From NCBI RefSeq assembly GCF_042453785.1, contig NC_091667.1:34712001-34776000 (forward strand): DNA of 64,000 nt. Reading direction: 5' to 3'. Every line of letters starts with the position of its first letter. Within the stretch, counting starts at the first letter, position 1. The notes beneath the pieces are model-generated. The model was given only the letters and a program-made list of their open reading frames with translations. It did not search any database and was not told the DNA's origin. The DNA comes from Malus domestica (lineage: Eukaryota; Streptophyta; Magnoliopsida; Rosales; Rosaceae). This document shows, piece after piece, positions 52,876-64,000 of the stretch. The position numbers and the translations under genes are program-made.

Positions 52876-54959
52876 GGCTTTGGAGGAGAGGGAAGGGAGG
52901 CAGGGGTTAAAGAAACGGCAGGGTTTTGAGGGGTTTTATACGAGGAAGGAGTGAGAGGAGGGGGTAACGTGAGGAAATGAATGAAATAAACAGGAGATTT
53001 ATCCAAAATTTCACTTCGTTTTATGGCGTTATGTCCGCAGCATCGAAAACAGAGTGGGGAGAGAGAGAGAGAGGGAGAGGGAAAACAAGCTTTTCTTTTG
53101 CTTTTTAGAGAGAGAGAGAGAGAGAGATTGCTTTTGTTTTTGTTTGGGAATTGCTTCTAAATAATTGAAAGTTTTTAAAACAAATTTTAAGTAAAAATGT
53201 AATTTAATTATGAAAAAATATTTAAGTTGTTTTTGGTAAAAAACACATAAGAAATGTTTCTTTCAGACATTTCAACTATTTTTGGAATATAAAATATTTT
53301 CTTTAAAATCGTTTTCAGTCATATAAAAATATTTGACAACGAAGGTTATACATGTATATACAAATTCATACACTGTTTTATGAAACAATGCAGGTTCAAT
53401 GGCTGTCCCCCGGCCCCCGTCCCTTGCGCTCGTCGTCTCACGAGTCTTGACTTTGAACTTTGATTTGCAGAACTCGTTGATTTTATTGTTTGTTAAACTT
53501 TGTTTCACATAAAGAGGATTACGAATCCCTCTATTCTTTCCCCCAAGCCAAAAATTCAATATTCCCCCTTTTCTTTTTAGTTGTTTTGTTTCGAAGAACT
53601 ATAGTCCATCATTTGCGTAAGCGTAATTATATTGACTATAACGAATGTATCTTAATATCTTCTTGTCATAATGAATAATAGCTAGTCAACTTAAGAGACA
53701 AAACAAACTTGTGGATAATAGCTAGTCAACTTAAAAGGAAAAATCAAACACAAGTTTTTATACCCTTGTAACTCATATTAGTTTCTAGTATAGCATCGCT
53801 TGTATAAAAAGAACAAAGTTCATCAACTTAATGAGAAAACCGAACAAAAAATAGTGAAAAGTTAACGTCATAAAACAACTAAGTTATAAGTCCTTTACAA
53901 TGTAAATAAAGCCCTTGAATTTGTTTTTAATTTTATTTCATGAAGATAAACTTGACCAAAAGAAAAGAAGAAAAACTAACTCAAAAGTGTGAGAAAGTTA
54001 TAAATAGACATTGTCAAATGATATGTTTTTCTTGTGGAAAAAAACAAAGGTAAAGTGAAACGAGCTTGGTTAAATGATCTTTTTGGAACTTTATTGGAGA
54101 AGAGCGTGATGGTGAATTGAGTACATGATGTAGTTCCCAATCTAACAAGTCCAACTTCTAGAACCGATATCCTCTCCATATTTGGCGGTATGAAGTCGAT
54201 GGATCGTGAAAGACAGATTGAGAAATCCGAATTACTCTTTTTAAATTTTACAACAATCATTAGCCTATTTCACTGGTCTACCTCTCATAAATTAAGAGTT
54301 TAAAATTTTCTTCCTCTTCCTTTCTTGAACGGTATAAATCTTTTAGTCTATCAACTTTTGGACTGCGAGATCTGAAAAAGATATGAATTCCTTCTTCGGC
54401 ATTGGATTTTTGGCATGGAGGATGGTGACGAGATTTCCAAAAAGAACAAGAGAAAAGAGAAAAAAGAGAAAGAAAAATGAAAGAGAAAAGGCCAAAAAGA
54501 AAAGTCTCCAATGGCTTTAACTTTGCTTTTGCAGAGAGAGAAGTCAGAGAATTGGGGTTCTTTGCAAGGCAAAGGCCTTGGGATGCAGATGGGGCACGCC
54601 TCTTCTGCTTAAAGACTAAAGCTTTGACTTGTAAAATTGGTTTTGTGTGGTGTTGGACTCTCGGCCATCCTTTTGAATCAATGGGAGCTGCATGCTGCAG
54701 AATACTACGGAGTAAGGTCCTGACTTATTTTCCTCTTTCACTAAATGTTTTACCAAAATCTTCAGGGTATGTGAGGTATTGAACTTCAAATTCATTAAAG
54801 CATGTGGGGTGTGATTGATTTGAGATACCGACACACCGATACTGATTTTTCCGGTTCAATTATGTTTCTTCGTCATTGAGAAGTAGCTCTATAATATGCT
54901 TTCTTTGAATATAAAAACTCATTAAGGTATGCAAGGTGATCCTCTAAATTCCTTTCAGC
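52876..54959. other. MAKR promoter and spacer
   Basis: (ga)n runs at 53055-53130 are the only clear motif. The region 53215-53340 contains a diverged relative of MITE family E ('tttttggaatataaaatatt', 'cgttttcagtca'). A purine-rich stretch lies at 54430-54500. No gene is supported. Confidence 0.4.
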
Positions 54960-55115
54960 AAAAGGATAGTGCTATGGACACTTTATTTCTCATACACTGT
55001 TCTCAATTTTTGACCGTCGGATCTAATAAATTGAAAAAGATCAATAACTAAAAATTAACAAATGTGTGGGAGAAGTAAAAATGATGTGTGAATATCACTT
55101 TTTCAGCAAAAATGC
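54960..55115. mobile_element. Foldback MITE (family D-like)
   Basis: 'gtgctatggacactttattt' and 'ctcatacactgttctcaatt' on the left pair with inverted 'aattaacaaatgtgtgggag' and 'aaaatgatgtgtgaatatcac' on the right. It is similar in layout to 34328-34466. Confidence 0.6.
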
Positions 55116-55665
55116 TATCTTGATCGTATTTTGAATTAATCAAACATTGTCACGTGAAAGAGATAAAATGCATGCAATCTATGTGATTGACTTAAAAAAC
55201 CGATACAATAACAACTCTAATCTAGGCACGTTTCTCTCATATGTGAAAGTCATATTGAAGTAACTAGTGCATAAGATATTTTCTTGAAGTGTACAAAGTT
55301 GTAGCATTAGGTTTCAAAAAATGACTTTGTTTTATACATTCTTTCCAACCATGTGAAGAAAAGAAATTCTCATAGTAAGAGGATTGGGACATGTTAGAAT
55401 CAGATGCTCCGACTGCCAAATTCTCTGCCACAGCCTTTCACAAAGGCACGAACCAAACTTATGCATCCTTTGGTCCTAAAACTGCTTCCACCCACACCAG
55501 TCTCCCTCTGAAGTTTCAGCTCTTTCTTTAAAGGTAAATATGGAAGCCAACGACTAAATGCAAATATGTCTGTGTAGTCTATACTTTTACTAATCATGAT
55601 ATATTCACAATATTTTTGTCATTTACATGACATGTAATTTATCAGATTTGAAAAAAATATACTAG
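55116..55665. other. Spacer, no gene recognised
   Basis: Nothing supported. A 65-residue minus-strand frame (55400-55597) looks like chance. Confidence 0.35.
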
Positions 55666-55932
55666 TCGCGTAGCAAGGGGGAGATGAGCGTTTATATTTG
55701 TGTGAATAGACCTACATCTTCGCTTGTACACACCCTCAAGGTTTTTTTATGGTGTTTGTGAGGAGACGCCTTAGCCAACGTTGCAGCGTCTATCTCCTAG
55801 TATCCCCCTTGCACTTTTTTTCTTTGTAGGAATAGTCGGTTTTTTCTCCTAGGTTTGTCTTTTGTATGGACTTTTTTTGCAACCTTTGGCGTTTTCTTTG
55901 GCAATGCACTTCGAGTTAAAAAAAAAAAAACA
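55666..55932 (+). mobile_element. Possible non-LTR retroelement 3' end (poly-A tail)
   Basis: A T/G-rich tract ('ggaatagtcggttttttctc', 'ttttctttggcaatgcactt') ends abruptly in about 13 A residues (55919-55931), like a LINE 3' UTR. There is no ORF and no confirmed target duplication. Confidence 0.3.
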
Positions 55933-56315
55933 CATCAGATGGATATTAATTATAGTATGTGTGAGTAGAGAGACCATTTTTTAGACTATATTTTACATAC
56001 CACATTAGATGCCGGTTGATGGTTGAATTCTTTCTTTAATAATTGCAAGGTTTTGCACCTAGTGATTATTCTACATTCCATCCCACTTTTTTAACAATAT
56101 TTGTTGTTCAAACTTTTGAAATCCGTCTTCATCGTATATTTTTCAGACCATTCAGCGATTCAGACTACTAGAAAAATTGTGATGAGTAAAGTTAAGTGTC
56201 AAATGATCTTTTGATAGAACACATCTTTAGTTTGGTTGGTGTTTCCTTTTTGTTCAAAAGAAAAGCAGGTGTTTCTCAGAATAAAATAGAATAAAATAAA
56301 ATAAAATAAAGGAGA

Positions 56316-56470
56316 AAGCTTGGCTCCTCAAAAAATTAGCAGCAACTCCTGCTGCTAACAAATCAAGGGTGGGCATGTGTTCAAGTTGTAATTAAAAAAT
56401 CAATTACTTGGACACTTGTCCATCTGTTATTCGCAAGCAGCCGAAGCTGCTGCTGATTTTTTAGCAGCCA
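56316..56470. mobile_element. Foldback MITE, about 155 bp
   Basis: 'cttggctcctcaaaaaatta' and 'gcagcaactcctgctgct' on the left pair with inverted 'cagccgaagctgctgctgat' and 'tttttagcagccaa' on the right, around an AT-rich core. Preceded by an (aaaat)n run. Confidence 0.7.
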
Positions 56471-57529
56471 AACTCCGTTCTAAAATAAATGGGTGAACCC
56501 CACCCATGATAAGATGTTAAATTTTTATCTTGTTGTCATCTCATGTGGAACAAACTACGAAAAATCCTTAATGTGAGTTTTGGGTGTTGTGTTTTTGAGT
56601 GAGTGAGAGCTCTTTCATATTTGTCTGCTAAAGAATTTCATATGTGGTTGGCTAGTCAAATTATGCCTCAAAGAAATTTAGTTATTGGTGGGGTCTTCAT
56701 GTTTAATTGGTGTCTAATCCTAATCCGGCTGATGTTAACTCTTCATGTTTAGGAGTTCAAACCCTAAATCTTATGTTAGCGTATAAAATATTGGTATCAG
56801 TGAAAATATTCATATATAAATTTGTGGAAATGTCGAAGATTATATTGATATCACTGTCTTTGATGGAAATGATGGAAGTTTGCTAAAAATGTGGCAGTCT
56901 GCTCTGATACCAAATAGAATTAGATGGGTTAATTTTCATGTATTACATAACTTTGAATATAAATACATGCAATCGTTGGTCTCTAAAGAAACAATAAAGG
57001 TCACAAAGTTGACCCATTCCACCATCCATTTCCACATCTTTGTCTGATTTTTTTGATATGTCACGGATATATCTAACATATGGAAGAAATTTTAAACCAG
57101 TTGATTGGAACCCAAAGTTGACCCAAACCATGCAGCCAACAGCTTCTATTGGACTTTTAATTTTGTTAAATGGGCTACGAAGGCTACCTACTTTGGGTCT
57201 GCAGCCCAGATAACTATCGTCAATGCTGTAGAGTGGGCTTGGGTTAATGAGACCTACTTCTTTTCAATTTCTCATCAATTTTGACCCAAATGAAATGAAA
57301 TATGGAGTGTTTTTGTTATCAACAATTGTTGTTTATCAAAACTGATGAATTGCTATGGTAGTTAGAGCCGTTCCGTCCTCTCAATACACTGAGTCCGAGT
57401 TTCATACAATGCAAATAAACAAAGTGGACTATCTAGCTAGTAGTGTGTTTTTGAGTTTCAAAAACACTCAAAATGCATATATATATGTGCTTCTTATCAG
57501 AAGAACTTCAAGGATTCTTTTACATTTGT
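56471..57529. other. Spacer, no gene recognised
   Basis: AT-rich sequence; nothing supported. Confidence 0.4.
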
Positions 57530-57962
57530 ACTAAGGAGGCTGTATTCAATTGAAAATTTGAAAGACTTTAATGGATTTATAAATTTATAGATTTTTATAG
57601 AGTTTAATTGATTTGTAGAAATTTCATATAAAATTTTGATTCAATTCTCTTGAAATCACATAGGGAGATGTGAGATTTGTTGATGCTTAAAATACACTAC
57701 GAAATCTCTCTAATTCACTCTAATTCCACAACTTTCTGAAATTCTTTAAAATCAACTTCTAATTGAATACACCTGAAATGTTATAAACTTCTTTAAAATC
57801 CTAATTGAATACACCCGGATTTCTAAGGATTTTAATAAACTATCTTAAAATTCTAATTGAATACACCTTGAATTTTAGAAAATTACTTAAAATCCTGATT
57901 GAATACCCCCAGATTCATTAAAAGAATTAAAATCTCTCAAAATCCCAATTGAATACACCCCT
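57530..57962. mobile_element. Foldback element with internal 'aattgaatacacc' repeats
   Basis: The left end 'ggctgtattcaattgaaaat' pairs with the right end 'caattgaatacacccctta' inverted. Between them, four or five copies of a roughly 50-bp unit ending 'aattgaatacaccc' repeat from 57740 to 57962. This is the behaviour of a dispersed hAT-like MITE with expanded subterminal repeats. Confidence 0.65.
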
Positions 57963-59743
57963 TAAAGATTGGTTTCAACATTTTATTCTTCATAAAAATC
58001 GTTTTCAGCCATTTTAAAAACAGTTATAAACGAGCCCTAAATCAATTGGGAGAAGAAAGAGAGAAAGCATATTCTTCTGTGAGGTTCTGTTATTCTATCG
58101 ACAACTATAGCCTCTTGGCATATTCTTCATTTCTCCCAGAATCATTGTACCAAATAATTCAAATGATTGGCAACTCTTCTTCCAAAACATCTCTCTTTCG
58201 GAAGCAAGAAGCCCTTCCGACGGCAGTGGATTTCAATTTAAAGCTAACCCGCCACCGCAATGTTGAAGCATGTCCCACGGCGGAAACCTGACAACGTTAA
58301 CATGAAAAAACGTCTCCGGCATCTTGATCGTTGCTTTGCCAACTCCAAATCGGTGGGTATCTCTCAACTTTGAATCTTGATTTACTTCAAAACTGTAGCA
58401 TCCATCTGCATATTTTCTAAACCTTTATGTAGTTTATATCTATATGTCTTTCCATCTAATTTGTATTCGGTAAGATTTTTAGAAGGGTGAAACGACAGGA
58501 AATGCCTAAGTTGTATTTCTTGCTGCACTTGCTATGGAAACTTAAAACTCTAATACTCCAATTGCATGCCAATTCTTCATGATAGGTGTTCTATTAGTAC
58601 AACAAACACATATACGATATTTTGAATTACTCTAATTATACGATATTTTGAATTACTCTAATTATGAAGAGAAAGATCCAACTTATATGTAAGAAGACGA
58701 TCACACAACCGTCTCAAAACTAGTCTACTTACTCTAATTACTCTAGTTCATATATGCTAGTGTATTTCGACATCTTTCCTCCATTTAGAAAACTTCTTCA
58801 ATACTATGTAACATTGAATGATACAGAAACGAATGAGTGAGATTGAAATTAGAGGATTTAAATATTTGTGTAAATTAAATCTAAGAGCTAAAACACTTGT
58901 AGTATTGAATGATACATAACTTTAAAGTCACACCCCTTTATTTAATATTCTTTTATTGGTGGCATTTTCCTTGTCATTGTCCCTTTTTTTATTGTTTTAA
59001 TTCGTTATGTATAGCAGATTGCGCTTTACTGTAGTGATGGAAAATAATCATATCAATTCATCATGTTGTGAGTTTGATCTCCACTGATCCCCTTCTCTAA
59101 CAACTAACAATTTAACCCACTAATGTTAACTATCATGGAGTGGTCCAGTGGTTGGGACAAATTCTATATCCCTTGATAAATCGCGCGATAGTGACCAGCA
59201 GAGACTGAAATGCCTTTATGAGTCTTCCTATCTTCTAGAATGGTGAACTTCGGCACCAATTGATTTTTTTTTTAAGAAAGAAGAAAAAAATTACCAACGT
59301 TATCGCCTGTTAAAAAATTTAAATTTGTTATGCATAAAAAATAGTAATACTTTGAAAAAGAGCATGCACCAAATTGCTACGGTCCAACAAATTCCTCAAT
59401 TATGACATGACGTTTGCAATCTAAATTAGAATTTGATTGCACTTAAATTGTTGGAAAAAGGAAACACAAATAGAAAACAATTAATTAATTAATTAATTAA
59501 AATTGGTGGGTAATTAAATAAGGGGATAGGTCGCGCTCACGATGCGATCACAGAAACACCACAAGCTCCGGGATGCGAGATTTTCCCGCCCCGTAGTGCT
59601 TTCCTTGGTTTCTTCACCATCTTTCAACGGCCCAGATTGCACCTCCCTAACTTCTCGCTCTAAAAATAATTAAATTTACGAAACACGCATGACACTCTCT
59701 CTGATATCAACGCCTTGAAAAATTTACCACCTCCATTTGGACC

Positions 59744-59746
<3 letters not shown>
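57963..59746. other. Spacer and RTNLB promoter
   Basis: A 25-bp direct repeat at 58614-58664 ('acgatattttgaattactct') is present. An 81-residue frame at 58046-58291 has no recognisable family. The last 200 bp is presumed RTNLB promoter. Confidence 0.4.

Positions 59747-59778
<32 letters not shown>
59747..59778 (+). repeat. (ct)n microsatellite in the RTNLB leader
   Basis: About 16 ct units end 17 bp before the ATG at 59795. CT-rich leaders are common in plant 5' UTRs; length variation could influence expression. Confidence 0.8.
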
Positions 59779-59781
<3 letters not shown>

Positions 59782-59794
59782 GATCTGAGAATCC

Positions 59795-61555
59795 ATGGCG
59801 GAGCCAGAACCAACAGCCGCATCGCTGATGGACAAGATCCACAGCCACCACTCCTCATCTTCGTCGGACTCCGACGACGACAAGAAGTCCAAGCGCGCTG
59901 CCGCCGTCAAAACCAAGGTTGATGACAAGCCGTCGGCGCACGATTCCGTCAAATCCAAGATTTTCAGGCTCTTCGGGAGAGAAAAGCCTGTTCACAAGGT
60001 CTTGGGCGGCGGCAAACGTACTATATTTTTTTCCCTCTCTTAATCCGTTTATACATCACTAGCATAAATATTTTGCATGGATTTGGTGTTTTTTGTTTGG
60101 CTGATCGGAAAATGTGGGAAATTATGAAGAAACTGAAATTCTGAAAGTTGATTACCTTGATCTGATTGAATATTAATTATTCTGTTCACCTGAATTGCAT
60201 CGAAAGTGAAATTTTTCTTGAAATAACAAGAATCTTCGTTTGAGCGAGCTAATCTCAGTTTATTAATTCGATATTTTTCTTGAAATTATAGAACTTTTGT
60301 TTAGTATTAGTGATTAGATATTCCTAATGGCTGTGATTAATCTTGAAAGTTATGAATTTGGGGAAGAATTGTTTGGCATTTTTTAATTTGTTGATTTGAA
60401 TAGTTATAATAATTTGTTGTTTATGTGCTTTCTGATTTGTGTATACTGTATAGATTGCCAGTTGATGCAATAAACCTACATTGATCGTATTTCCTTATTT
60501 TGTCCTGGTTTCGGATACGTAGCAATACGGACATGATCAGTTTGAATTCGGAAAATGGTGATTTGTTTGTAATAATATGGCCTAGAAAAGAAAGATTTTC
60601 CATAACAGTTTTCCGTTTGTGCGTTAATGAACTACGTTTGAAAGAAGAAACTTGGAAAGAAAATGCCATCAATTGCGATCTAATGTCGGTCTTTCATTGC
60701 AGCTGCTGATGTTCTCCTATGGAGGAACAAGAAAATATCTGCAAGTGTCCTCGGCGGTGCCACTGTTTTATGGGTTTTCTTTGAGTTGCTCGAGTACCAC
60801 TTAATCACTCTGGTGTGCCATTTATTGATACTTTCTCTGGCGGTCTTTTTCCTGTGGTCCTATGCATCCACCTTTATCAACAAGTAAGGCGTTGGGTGTT
60901 CTAGCTGTTTGTTTTTCGCATATTTGATCCTTGAAGCAGTATCTTATGGTCTTGACTTGACTGCATTCTTTAATCAGGTCGCCACCACAAATCCCAAAAG
61001 TTCAAATTCCTGAGAAGACTGTCCTTGAACTTGCCTCTGCTCTGAGAATTGAAATCAACAAAGGATTTTACGTTTTGCGGGATATTGCATCTGGAAGAGA
61101 TTTGAAGACATTCCTTGGAGTAAGTTGATCTTTCGTTCATAGTTATGCTGTATGTTTAGGCTGTTATTGGATTATTTAGTCACTAGTTGTTGCTCTTCTG
61201 ATATCAGGTTATAGCCGTCTTGTGGATTTTGTCGGTGGTTGGGAAATGGTTCAACTTTCTGACCCTGTTCTACATAAGTAAGGATGGTTTCGTTTCAGTT
61301 TCAATTTTGTTTCGTGCCTCTCAGAATTCAGATTCGGGAAGCTTTCATTTCTATTATTGACTTTGTCTCGAACGTTGAATGCCAGTTTTTGTGTTGCTGC
61401 ACACTCTGCCGGTGATTTATGAGAAATACGATGACCAGATTGATGCCTTTGGCGAGAAGGCGTGGATCGAAATAAAGAAGCAGTATGCGGTGTTTGATGC
61501 CAAGGTTTTGAGTAAAATCCCCAGGGGTCCAGTGAAGGAGAAGAAGAAGGATTAG
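59795..61555 (+). CDS. RTNLB: Reticulon-like protein B (RTNLB)
   Basis: Five exons (59795-60017, 60703-60883, 60978-61119, 61208-61277, 61386-61555) with GT..AG introns join to 261 residues, normal for plant RTNLBs. An acidic/serine-rich head ([19 protein letters not shown]) is followed by [20 protein letters not shown], then the reticulon domain: [19 protein letters not shown], hydrophobic hairpin 1 ([28 protein letters not shown]), loop [20 protein letters not shown], hairpin 2 ([34 protein letters not shown]), and the tail [16 protein letters not shown] with lysines near the C-terminus like an ER-retention signal. Reticulons wedge into the ER membrane and shape tubules and plasmodesmata; that function is from the family. 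Confidence 0.95.
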
Positions 61556-61942
61556 ACACGTCGTTACGATGTTAAGCGTTTACTAGGGTTCACATTTTAG
61601 TCACTGTTTTTAGTCGAAATCGTTTAATTCCGTTAGATTACTGTCTTTCTGCGTTGTGGTTTAGTACTGGTTACAGCTTACTGTTTTTCGCACAGTTTAC
61701 TGTCCTTCGCTATTAATAGTATATGAAAGTTTTAAGTCTAATTTTCTTATTAGCACCTGGGCAATGTTGCGTGTAGGTTCAAATTGCATAGCAATTCTTG
61801 TGGAACAAGTAATCGTCCAAATTATTAAATTTATTTTTATGTTTGACTAATTCATTTCAAAACATGATCTCCACGTAATCTAAATAGGAATTGAATTGAA
61901 GGGTTGAAATCTAAAAACTAGGTGGCCCAGTGAAGAGAAATT

Positions 61943-61977
<35 letters not shown>

Positions 61978-62720
61978 GAGAATTGTGAGCAAGACTCACC
62001 GCTAAAGTGAAGAGACGTCACTGTGACAATTTACTTGTGTTAATCGTTAACATTTTCAGTAATTGATGGAGAATGACAGTACCGTTAATTTAAGTAGTTT
62101 AAAGTGCTTATTAACTAGCTTTTAGTTTAGTAGTACTTGTATTAAGGTTGTAAACCGACCCGATACAACACTAGTTTGTATCAAACTTTGGTGGAATTAA
62201 TTGGCTTTAATGTTGAATAAATCATCTTTTCGTCTTGAATTTTCTAAAATAATAATTTCTTTCATATAATAATATATTAAGAAAAAATAAAGCAAAATCT
62301 AGTAATATACATGTATAAAGAGCATTGCACTATCAAATAATTACACAACTTAAGAACAATGTTCACAAATGCTCTTTAAATTCAGCCCCAAGTTTCCTCT
62401 CACCAATCTGAAATCCCACAAGCATCTCCAAATTCCACACATTTTTCACAGAACATGGACTAAAAAAATCCCAAATAACTGTGGCTACGCTTACATTTTG
62501 TACACCGATATATACATTCCTTGCGTTGTAAGGTTTCTTCCTCGCCTGAGCGTCGAAGCTAGAGCTGCTTCGAGTTGACCGTCACACTGTCGCGAGCCAT
62601 CGAACATTGTTGCTTTTCATGTGGAGTTTCCATCTTCCTCAATCCCTTCACATTCTTCCTCAAAGAATGAAGCTGATGACCAGTGCCTAAGTTGCCGGCT
62701 TCCCCGTATGTATTAGTAGT
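61556..62720. repeat. Spacer with an (at)n microsatellite (61947-61974)
   Basis: 3' UTRs of RTNLB and of the convergent AAA ATPase gene face each other here. The '(ta)14' run is the only repeat. No other gene is supported. Confidence 0.6.
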
Positions 62721-64000
62721 TTACATGAAATAAGTCAGTTGTTGCTTCTTCCTCGAGCCACCCTCGCCATACAGTTCGTTCCACTGTTTCAGCTCGCTCA
62801 TTACCGATCCTTCTGATGCGAAACTTGCAGCAACCTACATTACACCATACACATGCATAAACATAAACGCAATTCGAACAAAAATCGAGAGTTTTTGGGG
62901 GATAAAATGCGAAAAGAAGGTGAAGTTTGTTACCTGATTCTTTGCCTGCCTCATATCTTCCATGTTTAAAGGCCTCAGGGTAATTACGCCCTCCTCTTTC
63001 TCTTCTTCTTTTGGTTCTGAAGCTTCTTCAGTGCTCTTTTCTTCTGCATCTTTCTTCTTCTTTTCCTGTAGTTCCAAGTTTTATCAAAATCGTTAAGCAT
63101 TTCTTAAACCAAAATCGGAAAGAAAAAAGAATATGCCGATGAAGAGGAGGAGCGTAAATGTAGTGAATTACCATATCCTTTTGTCTCTCCTGTTTTAAAA
63201 GCTCCCTAACCGGTCGATAGGCTGCTGTCACGCACAAGTTCTGTTTTCCAGGATTTAGTTTCGTGAGTTCGTTGTACTAGTCACAATTTAAGGTTGGTTG
63301 TTAATATTGTCAACTTGAAAACTAACCTTAAGATCACTTCCACTGTATCCTTCTGTTATGGTTGCAAGCTCCTTAAAGTCCAGATTTTCGACCTTTTCTT
63401 TCGAAAGAAGAGTTCTCAAGATCATTTCCCTGTTCTCGACTGAGGGAAGGCCAACCATGACTCTGTTCAGCACAGAAAAAGATTTCGAGTTAGCCGACAG
63501 TGAAAAAGAATGAAGAAAAATATGAATGTAACACAATGCGGACCTATACCTCCGCTCAAATCGCCTGATGATTGCTTCATCAAGGTCAAATGGCCTGTTG
63601 GTTGCGGCAAGAACAAGAATCCTCTCCCCTGTCTTTGTCAAAAGTCCATCCCAGTGTGTCATGAACTCGTTCTTAATCTTCCTCATGGCCTCATGCTCCC
63701 CAACTCTGGTTCGCTGCCCAAGCATGCTGTCAACCTCATCCACGAAGATGATAGTTGGGGAGACCTTTGCTGCAAGTGTGAACAGAGCTCGAACGTTCTT
63801 CTCATCTTCTCCAAACCATTTTGAGGTGATCGTGGACATAGACACGTTGATGAAACTTGCTCCTGCTTCACTTGCTATGGCCTTTGCCAGCATTGTTTTT
63901 CCAGTGCCAGGAGGACCGAAAAGCAATATGCCTCTGCAAGGCTTCAGAAGCCCACCTTTGAAAAGGTCTGGTCTTCGAAGCGGGAGCATGACCAATTCCT
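62721..64000 (-). CDS. AAA ATPase, DAA1/At1g64110-like, 3' part (runs off the window)
   Basis: Five exons are visible: >64000-63550, 63462-63327, 63240-63172, 63065-62934 and 62834-62721, all with GT..AG junctions and consistent phase. The protein shows the AAA core: Walker [13 protein letters not shown], Walker [12 protein letters not shown], sensor LVLAATNRP, arginine finger IIRRFERR, then [48 protein letters not shown] charged stretch ([17 protein letters not shown]) leads to [19 protein letters not shown] and the ending [18 protein letters not shown]. The closest group I recall is the plant ATAD1/spastin-like set around DAA1 (At1g64110, At4g28000). The N-terminal half lies beyond 64000. 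Convergent with RTNLB. Confidence 0.9.

Noticed and set aside
58046-58291. 81-codon frame upstream of RTNLB
   Set aside because: Short, with no recognisable motif, and not linked to exons by convincing splice sites.

Overview
This is plant nuclear DNA, most likely from Rosaceae and probably the apple/pear tribe. Host genes have short exons, GT..AG introns and AT-rich spacers. The glycosyltransferases belong to the UGT88-like group E that is well populated in Rosaceae, and small foldback elements recur throughout. No bacterial, organellar or CRISPR features were seen. The species is an inference; nothing in the sequence names it.

Layout. 1-1139: three small foldback elements. 1140-3840: SGT1 co-chaperone (+). 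4896-6389: TRAPP subunit TRAPPC1/Bet5 (+). 6813-21353: a glycosyltransferase district with a UGT 5' fragment (6813-7025), an intact UGT (8131-9558, +) and a second intact UGT (19929-21353, -), the two facing each other. Between them are an old foldback element split by a fossil gag-only Ty3/Gypsy-type LTR element (10341-14798), and a 2-kb hAT-type transposon (15755-17762) carrying pieces of two host genes, a nucleoporin-like gene and a DELLA/GRAS gene. 18682-25483: about 0.9-kb direct repeats flank UGT copy 2, followed by two adjacent hairpins with the same loop. 25943-27746: decayed ABCG half-transporter (-). 32861-41379: three LEA_2/NHL membrane proteins on alternating strands, with a miniature LTR element (37243-38459) between the second and third. 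44705-45696: a Cassandra-type element with 5S-rRNA-like sequence and three LTRs. 46111-50463: a PIF/Harbinger DNA transposon that looks complete in coding capacity. 51591-52875: MAKR-type kinase regulator (-). 59795-61555: reticulon-like RTNLB (+). 62721-64000: 3' part of a DAA1-like AAA ATPase (-), running off the window.

How it fits together. The host genes are ordinary single genes for chaperoning and immunity (SGT1), vesicle tethering (TRAPPC1), ER shaping (RTNLB), membrane signalling (MAKR) and an AAA ATPase, plus two locally duplicated families (UGT, LEA_2). Most of the rest is transposon and repeat turnover. The most notable points are the gene-capturing hAT element, the triplicated 50-bp 5'-leader unit and duplicated core promoter of UGT copy 2, the paired same-loop hairpins at 25237-25482, the three-LTR Cassandra with intact target duplication, and the coding-intact Harbinger element. 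All identities come from reading sequence by eye; no database search was run.
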